From: Erythrocercus mccallii
Taxonomy: Eukaryota; Chordata; Aves; Passeriformes; Dicruridae
Assembly (NCBI GenBank): GCA_013397435.1
Contig: VZRG01001335.1
Coordinates: 39,510 to 103,509 of the forward strand
Length of the DNA stretch: 64,000 nucleotides
Direction of reading: 5' to 3'
Shown: positions 1-13,400 of the stretch, piece after piece
Position numbering within the stretch: position 1 is the stretch's first letter
Layout: every line of letters begins with the position of its first letter
Position numbers and translations under genes: made by a program
Notes under the pieces: generated by a model
Databases searched by the model: none
The model's input: the letters and a program-made list of their open reading frames with translations, nothing else
What the model was told of the DNA's origin: nothing

Positions 1-1743
1 GCACCAAGCAGCTAAAGAGGAGTGGAAAACAGTAGCAGCAGGATTCCCTCAACACAACTGAGGTCATCTCAGCCCTTTTTCAAGGGTGATTCAGCTGTAG
101 ATGAAGCATTAAAGCTGTATTGGAAATAGCTTTTGTTTCCCGAATAGATGTTTGAAGTTTTGATTGGATTTTTTTTCTTCATCTAAATTAGGATGAAAGA
201 GAAAATATTGAAATTTCTTTGCAGATCTGTGATTTAAACATAAGGGGAAAGGCTGGGCCAGCAGAAAGATTCCTTTTTTTATGTTGACCCTTTTTTTTTA
301 AATGACTATACATTAATGTGAATGTCAAATGCAAGACTCGTTTCAAACAGAAAATGGAAATTTTGCTTTTTGAAAACATAGAAACCACGCCTATTGTTTT
401 CTTCTAAATATCTTTTAAAGACAGGAATCAGAAACCAGCCCTTTCCCACAAAAAGGTCTGGTTTTCACTGAATTTGCATTTTTGACTGAAAGCCTTGTTT
501 CAAAGTCTTGAAATTAGATCAGGGTGAAGCAGCATTTATATCTAATTGGCCTGGAGGAAGAAGAAAGCTCTGTGGGTGGGATCCACCTCACTGCTTACAG
601 GTGTTTGGTCTGAATTATACGTCAATATAATATTTTATATAATAATATATAGTCTGAATTATATGTCCAGGGCACCTCCAAAAGGCTTTTCTCTCTGTCC
701 TAGTGGTACAAAGTGCCTAGAGAGGTGGTTTGCACTTGATACTCACTTTTTCAGTGGCTAAAACTACATGGGAGCAATCCTATCCTTGCTGTTCACACTC
801 TGGCTGAGGAGGGAAACTCAGCATCACAGCTCTGTTGTTTTCAAGCTGGAGCATGTTGGGAGAAGAAAGAGGAGCCAGGTTCTTCATCAGTTCTTCAAAG
901 AGGAGCCAGATATTTTTAGGTGACAGAAAATAGAACAGTTTGGTGGAGAATGAATCAGCTGAAGGAACACTGGTTATTTCCATGGTCAGGTAAAACTTAA
1001 AAAATCTATTTTTTTTCCTAAATGTTCTTTGGTATATATATATTTTGCAATTTCCTTGTAATTTATTCCTGATTGTAGATGGATTTTTTTTTTCAGCGTG
1101 ATGTTTATTTTTCTGCTCAGCTGAGTTTCTTTCCTTTTTTTTTTCCAGCAAAGTGCTTTGAATCCATTTGTAATGCTGCATCCAAGACAGGTAATATCAC
1201 CTGCAAAACTCCCATGTGTGACTGAAGCAAACTGGTATGGAAATCAAAAGTGAACCCAACAGTGCATGCATTTTGCTTTATTAAATATTTTCGAAAAGGA
1301 ATATGCTTTTTTTATTGTGGTTATGCTTGTCCCTTTTTTGCAGGGATGTTTGGCCTGTAATGTTTGTGCTCACAGACTGGTTTGCAAGGGGCAGAGCTGT
1401 AAAGCCATTTGCCCTTTAATTTGAGATGCAAGGCAAATTTATAAATAGAATTTTTCAGATTTCATTTTCAGACACCTGTGCTGGATGAAGCTTGGCCTGT
1501 GACTGGAACATTTTGGAAAGCATATGTAGGAAGTGAACACAGCAGACTGTGTGAGAAGCAGACATTTATAGGACAACCTTTCATAATCACCAGGCATATT
1601 CATAATAATAAACAGCCCATTGACCAAACCCTGATGAGTTTTATGGTCAACTTCTTTGAAATTTATAGTGACAAATACATAGAGACAAAGAGCAGTGTTG
1701 CAGGACAGCTTATAGTGACAGCCTTAGCACACACTTGACCAAA
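1..1743. other. Unique non-coding sequence
   Basis: There is no recognisable gene. Open frames are short (133 codons at most) and match no family I know. The stretch is AT-rich with several T and A runs. A small AT-rich direct repeat at 608-667 is listed separately. A CR1 fragment begins at the right edge. Confidence 0.7.
608..667. repeat. 16-bp direct repeat flanking an AT core
   Basis: The motif GTCTGAATTATACGTC (608-623) returns at 652-667 with one change (C to T). Between the copies lie 28 bp made only of A and T apart from a single base or so, rich in TATA and ATAAT steps. The two copies are offset by 44 bp. It may be a local slippage duplication. I see no sign of a named transposon. 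Confidence 0.7.
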
Positions 1744-1885
1744 GAATCATAGAAACATGGAATAGTTTGTGTTGGAAAGGACCTTAAAGATCATCCAGTT
1801 CCAACTCCTGCCATGGGCAGGGACATCTTCCACTAGACCAGGTTGCTCAGAGCCTCATCCAACTGGCCTTGAGCATGTCCGTGGT
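1744..1885 (-). mobile_element. CR1 LINE fragment, 3' end, 5'-truncated
   Basis: The left edge carries GAATCATAGAA, the reverse complement of the short tandem tail that ends avian CR1 elements. It is followed by GTTGGAAAGGACCTTAAAG, then ATCATCCAGTTCCAAC, the block GCCATGGGCAGGGACA and ACTAGACCAGGTTGCTCA. This order is the well-known 3' terminal part of CR1 read on the minus strand. The element is only about 140 bp long, so it lacks the reverse transcriptase region and cannot move. The right edge blurs after the TGGCCTTGAGCA block near 1875-1885. It belongs to a different CR1 3'-end type from the copies at 27.9 and 60.8 kb. Confidence 0.92.
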
Positions 1886-4800
1886 GGGAACAGACCTGAC
1901 ACTACAGTTCCTTCTGTGCGCTGAGTGTTTGATGCAAAGTAACTTGGGGTTTCCTTTTGTATATGTGGAGTTTTATAGGGGATATATTTAGTTAAGAGTT
2001 CCCACAAGAAAAAAAAGAAAGCAAATTTGTAAACTACAGAAGTTGGAGAAGTTTCTGGTTTTGTTTTTGTTCGTTTCAAAGAAAAGAAAGAGAAAGGGAA
2101 AGGATATTCCTCTATGTGTTGCAAAACAATAGAAGCGTGTACGTGCAACAATACAACACAAGGCTCTCTTCCCACTCCCATTTGCTCTGTGCCCAGGGCA
2201 CAGCCTTTAGCACTGCAATCCCCACCTAAGTATGGGGAAGAGTTTCAGAAGTGTCTTGATCCACTGATCCAGAAATCTTTCCTCTTCTATATCCTAGAGT
2301 GCACAATTATACCTCCAGTTCCCTCCCAGCTGTGCCATGGTCAGTGGGGAGGCAGCCGGGCAGCCCCTCTCACACACTGAGCTGATGTGGCACAAAAGAG
2401 ATGGAAAATGAACTTTCCCTTCACAAGCAAAGGGGCCACAGCTCTGAGGTCTCAAGGCTCCCCCAACAGCAGCTCTTTCTGCAGACCTGCCCTGTTGAAC
2501 CTGGTCTCTGCTGGAGGGTGACCATTGCCAGGGCTTTGTAGAGTTTGAAAAAACAGACTGGTTTTGTCTGCTGGGAGTCCCATAAAAAGTACAGCTTTTT
2601 ACTTAGAACCGACCACAGGCTTGGAGACAAATGCCTAGAAAAGAGTGTGAGGCCTCAGATTTAAGCTGAAGGACCACTTTTATTAACATATTTTCTCGAC
2701 AGACTATTTCTAAATGTGTCTCCCTGCAGCAGGCAAGCAAAGATTTTATTTCTTTGGAAATAAAAGGAGCAGGTCTAAAGTCCATTCTGTTTTCAGGGCA
2801 GACACATAACTCCCATTCACATTAATGGGGAAGCTTCTCCTGCTTCAGTGAAAGATCAGACACATTAGAGATGTAGGATATTATCTTAGACCCCCCAATC
2901 CCCTACAGCAGTGGGAGCTGGTGTGTAAGTATGGCCAGTGTCAGAGCTGTTCCCTGCTGGTTTGCTCCTCACAATTCTGTCCCACTGCACAAATCTTGCT
3001 GTGGTACAAGACCATGGTGAGTTTTGATGTTGCACTGCATCAACCTGTTTTGGTTTGTTTTCCCTTAAGGACATCTCAGTGAGATGAAAAATGAAAGGTC
3101 AAACCTGCCAAAGCCAGGATTGCCTCCTAGAGGAGAGCCCATTGGAGATAAGGCAAAGTTAGGTGAGTTTGGGACCAGGCATGACCTACTTACCAGGCAG
3201 AGTTATGAGAACCCATGTTAGGACAGTTTGTTTTTCAGCCTGGTTTCTCATGGGAACAAGGCTTATGCAATTGTACTGTCTGTGTGTCTGTGTCTACATC
3301 CTCCTCCCCTCCCCAATAACTTTTGGACTCATTGCTCAATTTCAACAGGGGGGTAGAGGTTCCAGGGGTGTTTCTGGTCCTGCAGGCATTTCTAAAATCA
3401 GTAGAAGCGAGTCAGGCTGCAGGTGTTCACTGCAGCGAGGGTTTGTGTGGCTCAGCCAGGAGAGCAGTGCAGAGCTGCAGGCAATGGCACAGCCACGCTG
3501 CTGCTGGTGGATCCACACAGCACATTCTGCTGCTCCTCTGTGACACTGACACACTCACTGCTGAGCCCTCCTCATCTCCTACTTTGTTATTTTTTCTGTA
3601 AAACAAGGTGAAGGGTTCTGTTAACTAACAGCCTTTTAAACCACACTGAGGGATGGCAGAGGAGCATCCCTGCTGCAACCTGATGCAGTTAAAGCAAGGT
3701 TAGAGGGGGATGAGGAGCTCCCCTGGGCTCAGGAGCGTCTGACCTGAGCAAAAGTTCCCTCTGCCAGGGCTACAAGGGATATGATGCTGCTGAAGTTTGT
3801 CATGGTAACGCTCACACACCCAGGACTCGGGAGTCAGCTCGAGTCAGGGTCTCACTCAGACCTAGTGCAGCTCCTTTTAACCTCCCTGCCTTCCAAAAGA
3901 TTCCTTGCCAGTGCTGCCACGTGAACTCAGTTAATTACAGAGGAGGAAATTACTGCTCCACAGACTTCACAGAGAATATTGGGCACAGGTACAGCACTTA
4001 ATGATAGGCAATTAAAGCACTCTATATCTAATTCCTAAGAAATGGGGGGTTTGGAGAGGGACCCAGTGAGCAGGTGATAATGCACACCCCAGATCACAGA
4101 GGCATCCTTTCAAAATGATACTGTGGATTTATTAAACATGCAATGGAAGACAAATGGTATTATACAGGGCAAGACAATAGATCAGGAAAACTCCTTGGGT
4201 TTCTGCTAGCATATTACATGCATGACAGCCTCTTTTGGCTCATAAATAGCAACGTAAGAACACACATGAATACTTTTAATGATTTGTAGGGGATTTTAGG
4301 GATCCTCTCCTCATAAATTCTCATTTTTGGGGCAAATTGGGTTGCATGATAGCTAAACAGATGAGGAAAAGCAATGTTTCCATTATTTCATTTAAGTTTC
4401 CCAGAAGAGATTGAGACACTGTTATTTTAAACATTGCAGAGTTAGATTAAAAAGGCGTAATTAATTAAAGGGTTCCTTGGAGGGGCAAAAAAAACCCTCC
4501 CAGGACATAATCCATAATTATGATGCCTCTTGCAATGAGTTCAGGACAATCTCAGGCTGCTAATTTCATCTAGAGCAGATTCTGGAGAGTGAAGAGTTTG
4601 TCAAAAATGTCTGATTTTGATCCCCAGGCTTATTTGTCATACCTGCCTGTGTCTCCCTAACTGTAGAAATTAGAGCTGAAGTTCCAGGCTACATCTGCTT
4701 CGGCCCAAGAAGATCCTCAGTCAAAGCCGGATCACCTTTAAGTGCTTTTGCTCTTTACATAAAACTCCATACCAAAACCATTCCCCACTCTCCTGAGTGT

Positions 4801-6459
4801 TGGTTGGCTCTGCTAGGAGCGCTCCTCTCTTCCTGAGTTGTGTGGACTTGGTACAGTGCTCTCTGGATTGTTTTCCCTCCTTCCCAACCCGTGCATCTCC
4901 TTTGAAGTCAAAGGAGCTACTGTGATTTTTTTGCCCCATTGAGATGCTCACTATGGAAGAAGGATATAAAAGACTGCTGCTCACAGGGTGGGAGCTGCTG
5001 GTTTCCAGTTTCTCATTAATTTTTCACTTGTCTTTCATTTCAGTGGGTCAACACTATGCTCCACCTTTGGCACAGACACAAATGCTATTTTTTTATGTGG
5101 TTCAGTGGGAGGAATGGTTTTGATCATTAAAAGCAAAGCAAAAATTATTTCAAGCAAAATTCCAGAGCCTCTCTGCATCCATTTATCTTTCCATGGCTTC
5201 CTTAAAACATTGCCTACTTGCTCTCTGGGGAATATGTGCTCCAACTGTGCTTCACCACATTTACAGGAGCAGTCACATATGACCAGGACTAAAATTTAAC
5301 CTTAATTACCCACAGGCTGCTGCCATTCAACCCTGTTGGCATGTAGGGGTTTTAAAGTTTTGAAATGAACCCAGTAGAAACAATAGGAAAGGCAATACCA
5401 TATTTAGTTCTGAACCATCCTTAAAAATATTAATATGCTAAAATCTGAGCGAAGAAGGCTCACATCTCTTGAAAGAATGTGTGATTTCCTGGAATCATCT
5501 CCTTAAAATATTCCTGATTGGGACTTTGAAGCAGTCAGAGCAGAGAGGGGTCTCTGGAGAGCCCACCACTGCTCCTTGCTGAGGCAGGGCTTTGCAAAGT
5601 GAATCACTGCTGTGTGACTGCATCCCTGCCATCCGCCAAGGATCAATAAGGTTTTATGCACCCTCCTGCCAGCCTCAGGTTTTTGGTTCCAGGTGTTTGC
5701 ATTAATCTGGGGACACAATGGAAGGAAGAAGTTGCTATGGTTGCATGGAGATGGCAGCGCAATCTGGGCAGACTTTAGTCAGCAAGTGCAAGAAGTTTAA
5801 TTATCTCAAATAATTGCACTTCTTGGAACTTTTATACTGTTTACTTAAGTCCACTGAGCACTGATTCCACGAGTGCTCCAGATACCAGAGTGTTTGGGGT
5901 CTCCAGTGCTCAGTAACATCGTGCCCTGCAAGGAAATCTTTGTGCCTCACCATCCCACCCCTGGCAGTGGTCTAAGCAATGAACAACCTGGTGCAGAGGT
6001 GTTAAGGGAAGTCATAGCAGAATAGGACATAAGTTCATTTTATATTTGAATTTTACAACTGTGTGATCTCAGAATGTAAAACCAACTCTTAGCTTCTAAG
6101 AGTAAATCCTTCCAAGGACTGAAGGGTTTGCATGCTTTTGTAGGTTTAGGGCATCATTTTAATCCCTGGTCTTGTGAAAATTCTGTTTAATGACACCTGC
6201 AACTGTTAGAAATTATTACAGCCCTCAGACTGTAGTAATTGGGGACCACAGTTAGCTGCAAGTGTTGCTCTCTGGAGCTGCCCTTCCCAACCAGAACTCC
6301 TCAGTGATGGCTCCTGAGAGCCACCTCTCATCTCCATAATTTCCCTCTCCATAATGTGCCCCTTTTTGTGCCATCCAGCACTTCTATCACCTTTAAGAAG
6401 CCTCACAGAGAAGGGACCATGAGGTTTGGATGTAATTGGCATATGGATGGTGCTTAGAT
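1886..6459. other. Unique non-coding sequence
   Basis: About 4.6 kb without a recognisable gene, RNA or mobile element. The open frames are short and overlap each other on both strands. The GC-richer part at 3.3-3.6 kb is stop-poor in several frames, which explains the cluster of overlapping frames there. A weak A-rich, homeodomain-core-bearing stretch lies around 3.92-4.03 kb (CAGTTAATTACAGAG), too weak to call separately. Confidence 0.65.
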
Positions 6460-6900
6460 TTTTTAATACATAGTTTTTATAAGACTGCTTTTATGTTTGC
6501 CTTCGCTCTTTGATCTCCACTTGAAAAACGTTTTTCATGGAGTTTGTTTGAAAGCACAAATAATCGCTTACCACAACTAAGGGCTAGCAAATAGTTCTAG
6601 AAAAGAAAGAAAACCAAAGAGAATCATGAGCTGATGGAGATGCCTTGAAAGATGTTTTAGAAACAGCTTGTAGCGGCACATTTCGCAGGACTGTTCATCA
6701 AGTTAATTCCCCTGTCGCATTGGCATTCCTGGATATGGTAATAACAACAAGGGAAGTTGTAATGGATTTCTAAAATGGGAGTGTTTTAATAGATTTAAGT
6801 AAATTACTTGTATTCAATACTGTAGTGTTGGGATACGACACACCACAGTGGAAGATAAAGTCACTTGCAGATATAATCTGTGGTTCAAAAAAAAAATATG
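6460..6900. promoter_or_regulatory. Candidate conserved non-coding / enhancer-like element
   Basis: This AT-rich stretch has no open frame of note, but it combines features often seen in vertebrate developmental enhancers. These are a 16-bp perfect palindrome TGAAAAACGTTTTTCA at 6522-6537, an AGTTAATTC homeodomain-type core near 6700, and several CpGs retained in AT-rich sequence (GTAGCGGCACATTTCGC, CTGTCGCATTGG). The call rests on composition and motif style only. Alignment to other birds would be needed to confirm constraint. Confidence 0.35.
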
Positions 6901-8636
6901 ACTGCCATGTAAATTAGTATTTAACTAAATATGTATCTGGAAAGGGAGAAGCCCTGAAAACCATAAAACATCACTGCTTTGTTCTGATTGAAGCAGGAGC
7001 AGTCACAGTGCATGGAGAGAGTTATTCCAGCCTTTTGCAGTGCATTTGTAGCAGAATCCACTTTTGTCATGGTAGATGAGCTGTAAACTGCGATCCTCTA
7101 ATGAAGGAGAGTCATCTCAGGGTGACTCAGCATGACTAAAAGTCCCAAAAGCCTTGAAACAGTCTTTATGCAGGGCAAAAACCATCTGTATTTTCCTGCT
7201 GATCTTGTGGGTCTTCATAATAATCATGTGGGGTGCAGGTGTGCGTAAGAAAGCCCATGCTGAGACAGGATTTATTCTCTTCAGAATCTCTCAGGTCTGG
7301 AAGAAATCCCCCTGAAAAAGACCAATCAAATAGCAGAATATTTTAAAAATGTTAAAAGTCAATTCCTTCTGTCACTAACATTAAACTACTGTACTGCAGA
7401 CCAGTTAATGATGAGGCTTCATGAAATAAGACATTAATCTCCACTTGTAATGCAGGAGCCATACAACTTGCTTCAGCCTTAATCTTTCATGAGTTATGGA
7501 CTCTTCTGTGATTCATAAAACAAATAAATCACACCTCTAAGCTACCATCTATTTATTACCATTTTTAAATGTTCAGCATAGAATAAAAAGGGTATATTTT
7601 GCTTGCCAGAAGTTGTCAGCTACTGAGTAACATTTGGGAACCAGAGGCCTGATTGTGCATACAGTTGGACACGGGTTTTGTCTTTGCTCCTGAAGACAGC
7701 AGGCTCCATGGAAGTGCACTCCTGGGGCTGAATGTGCAAATTTTATCCCATTCTTTCAGGCTGTGCTTATAGTGAGGAAACCAGCTGACCTAAAAGGTGT
7801 CAGAAAGTCCCTGGCCTTTCTTTTTAGAAAGGGACAAAGGCTGATCAGTAAATAGGGCTTACCAAGTTATGAAACCATGGGGAGAGTAAGGGAAAAGAAT
7901 AATCTGGAACAGCAAAAATCAGACTAGGACAAATATTCAAATAGTTGGGAGACTTATTCAAGCCAGAAATCACAGCTCCTCTGGTACTTTAATGTGTTCT
8001 GTGCTCATTTCAGGGTTATTCTCTTTGCAGTAGAACCAGCACCTCAGAGCTCATACAAACACGCTGTCAGTCCAGGAGACCTGGGAGGGATTTATTGCTG
8101 GCAGCAAATTTTACACCCAATGTTTACAGTGAGAGCAAAAAAAAAATAAAGAGTAAAAGCATCTGCTTTTAGGAGCCTTCTGTGCTTCCATTTTTGAGGA
8201 GGGTCCTCCTGGGTGGTTCCCAACCTACATCACAAGGTTGGCAGTCTGGCTGGCTTGGCTGTTCCCCGATCCTACTGCTGTCAGCAGGGAATTAAATTCA
8301 CTCCTTCCACCTCCTGCCTACAAAGACCACAACAACTCCCATTGTAGCTGCTGACCTTGGCCTTAGATTTCAACACCTCAGGGACACAGAGGAGATACTG
8401 AAGTAAATAAATATAGTAGAACATATGCCTCTAAAGTGCACAAGGCATGAAGTACACTCCCTTGCCCAAGTGGAAGTTTATGGACATAGGGTTGTGCTTT
8501 GGAGCTCTTCCTCATATTTGTCTTGTCTGTGATTTGTTTGAAGGAATTGTAAAAATATGGATCTCCCAGCACACTTCTTGTAAGTTATAATGAAACTTTG
8601 GCTGTGTTGTGACTCCAGCATCGACTGCATCACTGC
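6901..8636. other. Unique non-coding sequence
   Basis: No gene or mobile element is recognised. The part around 7.38-7.55 kb is AT-rich with AGTTAATGATGAGG and AATAAATCACACC, mildly enhancer-like but not strong enough to call. The 8.2-8.4 kb part is GC-richer and unremarkable. Confidence 0.65.
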
Positions 8637-8690
8637 AAAAAAACACAAAAAAACAAAAACAAAAAAAACAAACAAACAAAAAAAAAAAAA
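8637..8690. repeat. A-rich simple repeat with (CAAA)n
   Basis: A 54-bp stretch of A interrupted only by single C residues, including CAAACAAACAAA in the middle and an uninterrupted A run at the end. The T-rich complement produces spurious phenylalanine-rich frames on the minus strand. It could be a simple repeat or the eroded tail of a retroposed sequence. No body of a known SINE is seen to its left. Confidence 0.9.
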
Positions 8691-10364
8691 GGGTGTGTGG
8701 ACTCAAAGATCAGTAATTGCATGTCCTTTCTAAGAAATGTTAAAAACCATACAAATACTAACCAAGTGCAATCTTTCCTTTTGTTATATGTTGCATATTC
8801 CATTAGACAGCATTCAAATCCTGTGTCGTATTTGGGTAGTTTCTTTCTGTGACATGCAGGTGGAATCAGAAAATCAGAGCTCAGTTACCCAGATGATGCA
8901 GACAAATATTTTTTTGCTTCTTTTGGCAAACAAATAAAAAGATTTTTCTATATAAAGGACTACTACAATAAAGGAAATTCAAGGGGCACACAAGTCAAAC
9001 ACCGTCCCTCAAGAAAATAACTCTTTTCCCCAAAAAGAGGAAAAGAAACAGAATTCAGGAGAAACACTCTTACATCTCAGTATGAGTAAATACCTGCTGC
9101 TGATCTACTCCTCCTTTTGTTTTTAAAGAACTGAAGTTCTTGGGGTGTAAGGGTGTAGTGGTGGTTGCAACTTTAATTTCGGTTCACTTTTCCCTCAGAG
9201 ATATTTCCTCACTCCAAGTCCATGGTGAAGCTGTCTGGGGAAAACTTCCACTCTAGATGCTGCTCAGATATATTTACAAAAAGAATAATGGATGTTCATG
9301 TTGAAGCACCTATAAACTCATGTTCTTCACTATTAGAAAGCAAATTCCAGAGCAACTTCTTGTTTTCAAAGGAGCAAAATGAACAAGTGGAAAAAATCTG
9401 GTCATTAATGACAGCAGAGCTGCCTATGAGTGATCATTGTAGCAAACTTCAGGTTTCTAAAGCAGCTGTTGATAAATGACACCAGAAGGTGTCTTCTGGC
9501 TTGGAAACCTGCCCATTTTTATAAAGATTTTGTTCTGAAACCCCTGCAATGATATTATACTGCTCTTGCACCACTCCGTGGAATTTTGCTTTTGATTTCT
9601 TACAGTTTCATGCAGACTCAAGCAGTTTGACCGCTTTATTAAACCTAAGCATCAATCTGTAAAAAGCCTCTTGATTGTCTAGACAACTACTTGTGAAAGT
9701 CAGGTTTGTTTTGTTGGCTCTGCGTCCCTGGGGGTACCCACACTGCTCCTTCTGTTCTTGTCTGTCAATACTCTTTTGGCCAAAATTTCATATTTTTTTC
9801 CCCCTGTATCTGCCAATAATTTTTGTTTTGGAAACCAACTGAAAAAATATTTCAGTGCTGTTCCTTGATACTCTTTTATTTTTAATAAATAAATGCCAAC
9901 AGCCTGGAGCTTATGAGCAGCCCTACAGTAATAAAAGGATGTACACAGCAGGCAGTACTCAATTTGCAAAAGAAAAACAGATTAACATTTCAGGTTTCTG
10001 AGGGCTTTTTGTCAACAGCAGAACATTTTAAAAATCAATCTAACAGTAATTGCGTTTATCAGTGCATTCTCAAATGATTCTTTGGCTGATTCCCTTAATA
10101 TTATGGAGTAGCTATTGGTAGTCCTTTTAATATATATATATAAAGTGACAACATGGTAAGAGTCAAGCTGATTTGACTGTATGCAATTCTCATTTCTGGG
10201 ATGAGATTACACACATCAGAATGATGTGAATACACAGGTAATGGTGGGACAGTGAACACCCACAGCCAGGCCCTCAACAACTACAAAAACTGGGACCAAG
10301 TCCTGTCCCTGGGCACTTTTACAGGGAGAAAGTTCATTGTAAGCAACAATGAAAAAAAGCACTT
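8691..10364. other. Unique non-coding sequence
   Basis: No recognisable gene. An 85-codon open frame at 9222-9479 resembles nothing I know and has no repeat or domain signature. A small perfect hairpin (7-bp stem CCAGAAG/CTTCTGG with a GTGT loop) lies at 9482-9499. Confidence 0.6.
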
Positions 10365-10407
10365 AAAAAAAAAAAAAAAAGAAAGAAAGAAAAAAAGAAA
10401 AAAAAAA
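10365..10407. repeat. A-rich / (GAAA)n simple repeat
   Basis: Sixteen A residues are followed by GAAAGAAAGAAA and further A runs to 10407. It is a purine-only tract of 43 bp and behaves as ordinary microsatellite sequence. Confidence 0.9.
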
Positions 10408-13400
10408 TCTCAGCAGAGACTTTAAGAAAACACCACAGGAGTATCATTTCCCCGTTTCTTCAGCAGCTGCTCACCAGTCACTTTTCAGGTATAATGCCAC
10501 TGATTGCATCCAGGCAAGGAACAACATGGGACCAGACGCTGCTCTCCTGCTCGGAATTCCCTATGAGGCTGGAGAGGCGCCAGGGATGCCCTGAAAGGGG
10601 CCGGCAATCAGCCCCTGGGAGCCTGCTGCTCCTCAGTGCCCTCCCTGAGCGCCTTCCCCAGCGGCTGCTGCTGCACCCTGCCCCTGGCAGAGCTGCCCTT
10701 CCCTGCAAACAACTCCTGGCAGTGGAGTACAGAGGGGCTGCACTGGCCACAGCCTGCAGGAGTTCCTTATTTCTTCCTCACACAGTTGCCCCAGCTGCTC
10801 TTTGTCCCCTCTGGTGTTTCTCCCCTGATGGAGAACAGACATTTCTTTTTAAATTTTTGCCTGATTTTCTGATCATTCACTTAGACATTTCTGATAATTT
10901 TGTCTTATGTATATTTATTAGGGTGTTTTTTCCCATCCAACATCATTAGATTTGTTTTGAACTCAAAGGTCAGTTCCTACACCGGTATAAAATCAATGTA
11001 ACTACATTGATTTCAAGGATTGCAGCACCTTTCATTAATTCCTATTGCCAGAGATAGTGTAGCTGTCTCTGAGGAAGAATATATATATATATGCATTTGA
11101 GCCAAATCACAAAAAAAAAAAAGGAAATTCTGTGAAGAATGTAATTCTGTAGCATGTCATTAACCATGCAATTAAGGCATAGTGGTGTTAAATGATCAAT
11201 GCAACAGAATCTGAGTCAGCCACCTCCAAACATTCCTCTAAGTCCATACCCTCTGCTTTTCCCATTCTATCTTCATAAAAAAAAAAGAGCCCTGATTCTT
11301 GTACAGGAGATCCTACCATCTTTTTTTCCTACTAAGAAATATGTGATTTCTTTATTTGGTTGTACTCCATTAGCAGCCCAAAGGGCACATTCCCCAGTAA
11401 AATAACCTAAGTGTTGGTCTTACTCACTTCAATTCAATCATTTCAAAATTAATTCCAATTGCTCATCTAATTGTATTTCCCTACTTTTATTGGTCTACTT
11501 GTGAGAGGAGTAGTTGCCTGAGCTCTTTGGGCTATAAATTAAATATATAAGGAGAGAGAGGAAGAGAATTAAAATTATGCAAAATGTCTCAGTGTTAAAG
11601 TGAGAAGTTATATCTTTAAAAATCAATTCTGTAGTAAAGGTGTATCTGTAGTTACACAGAGATCTTTTCCCACTTTACAGGGATTTCCCAGTCTGTGCAG
11701 TTCTGTAGCTTCTCCTCTGTGTATGCAAAAAGCAGCTCCACACGAAACTGACAACTCTCTCCAGGGAAAGAGCAGCACTGCCTATAACCAAAATATGTTT
11801 TTATTAAAAACAGAATCTTCCTTGTCAGGTCCCAAGGCTCCTGCAGGACTTGAGGGACCCCAAGCAATGGTGCAATGGCATCCATGCCTGGTGCACAGAT
11901 AAAGCAGCCAGGGCCACCTCTTCCTCTGCAAAGCAACACTCCCTCGGGTTGGTGTGATAACAGCATCGCTGCTGGTGGTTGAAAATCACTTCAGAGAATG
12001 AGGTGCTGCACAAGGACTCTGTGGGCTGGTGTGTGGTGGAGAAGAGGAAGTTCAGAACCTTAAGAAATGTTTTAGATGCTTTTAAGATTGTTAAATGTAG
12101 TGTATATGGACTTCTTCTTTCCACACTGATCTGTCCTGGCTAAGGTAGGGACATCTCCCTGCACATCTCTGCCCGAGCCCCCGGACATCTGGGTGAGGCA
12201 GACACACCCCAAAGGGCTTTCTGAGCCTCAGATTTGGATGGAGGAAGCAAGGTAATGAAAAGGAAGCCATAATCTGGCCCTGAATTCATTAGTTCAAAAC
12301 ACATGGCAATAAAAAATCCATTCCAGTGAGCAGATGGCTTTGCAGCTACACCCTGGGACAGGTCTGGTCTTTGACTCTTCAGTCTCCATTTTCACTCCCC
12401 ACAGCCCCTCTGTGTCTGTGCATCACCACAGCCCCGCACCATCCACAGGGGTCCCAGAGTGGCTCTGGAATGGAGCTTCTGCCATGACTGGAATAGTAAC
12501 TACACAGCCTGAGCCTGACAAATCACTGAATTCACTTTTGCCCTGCCTTATGCATTTCTCTACCTGCTGCAAATAACAGTGGAACCATGAGATCTAACAA
12601 AAGACCGAGATAAGGGACCTCAGGCCACCACTGGGCATTGGACTCTCTAGTTCAGGATATATTTTTCTTATTTCTCTTTTTACCCATGTCTAGGTTTACA
12701 TACAGTTGATTTCACATTAGTTGGAACAGAGATAGTCCTATGTAAAAACGCTTTACTGTCGCTTGAACTCAAATAATTGACTTTGTACAGGAAAATGATA
12801 TTTTTTTTAATTCTAGTTTACTCTGTTCAGGTCCATATTTTCAGCTCCTGGAGTTGAAACAGGTGAGTGGCTCTGTCATCACAATTCATTGAGTTGGAGA
12901 ACTGGGCCCATCAGAAAGTCTTCTGCCTCGAGTGCTTTTCATAGGAAAACTGGACTGTCCCTCTGGGAGTTCTGGGGAGAAAGAAAACTATTGGAATAAA
13001 GTAGCACAAAGAATAGTCAGCACCAAGACCCTAAGTTGCTGTTCATTTTTCCTTTAACCAGAGGGCAGTTAGAACCATAATGTGGACATTAACTATCCCA
13101 ACAGACATAAAGATCTCAGATTAGATGGGTTTTGCAGCAGGCCTCACACCAGTTCCTTAGAAAGGGCAGGCAGAGCAATTCCCCAGTGCTTCTGTCCCTG
13201 TGATCTAAACCATGTTTCCCAGATCCCTGTGCTGGATGTTTAGCCCAACGTTTTAGGAAGTATTGTGGCAACTTTTAAATCTTTACAGGTGCTATTATTG
13301 AGGTGTCAGTTGTCATGGAGAGGAGGATAATATTTCAGGACATCAAAATACTCCGTAATCATTTCAGAAGGTTGATGATATTGCTGCTAGGCATAGTCGA

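Noticed and set aside
7805..7834. Inverted repeat CCTTTCT/AGAAAGG with partial GTCCC/GGGAC extension
   Set aside because: The stem is short and interrupted and is not long enough for a microRNA precursor or a transposon end.
8478..8706. Phenylalanine-rich minus-strand frames resembling a membrane segment
   Set aside because: They are produced by the complement of the A-rich simple repeat at 8637-8690.
9482..9499. Perfect 7-bp stem hairpin CCAGAAG/CTTCTGG
   Set aside because: Too short for a microRNA precursor and common by chance in 64 kb.
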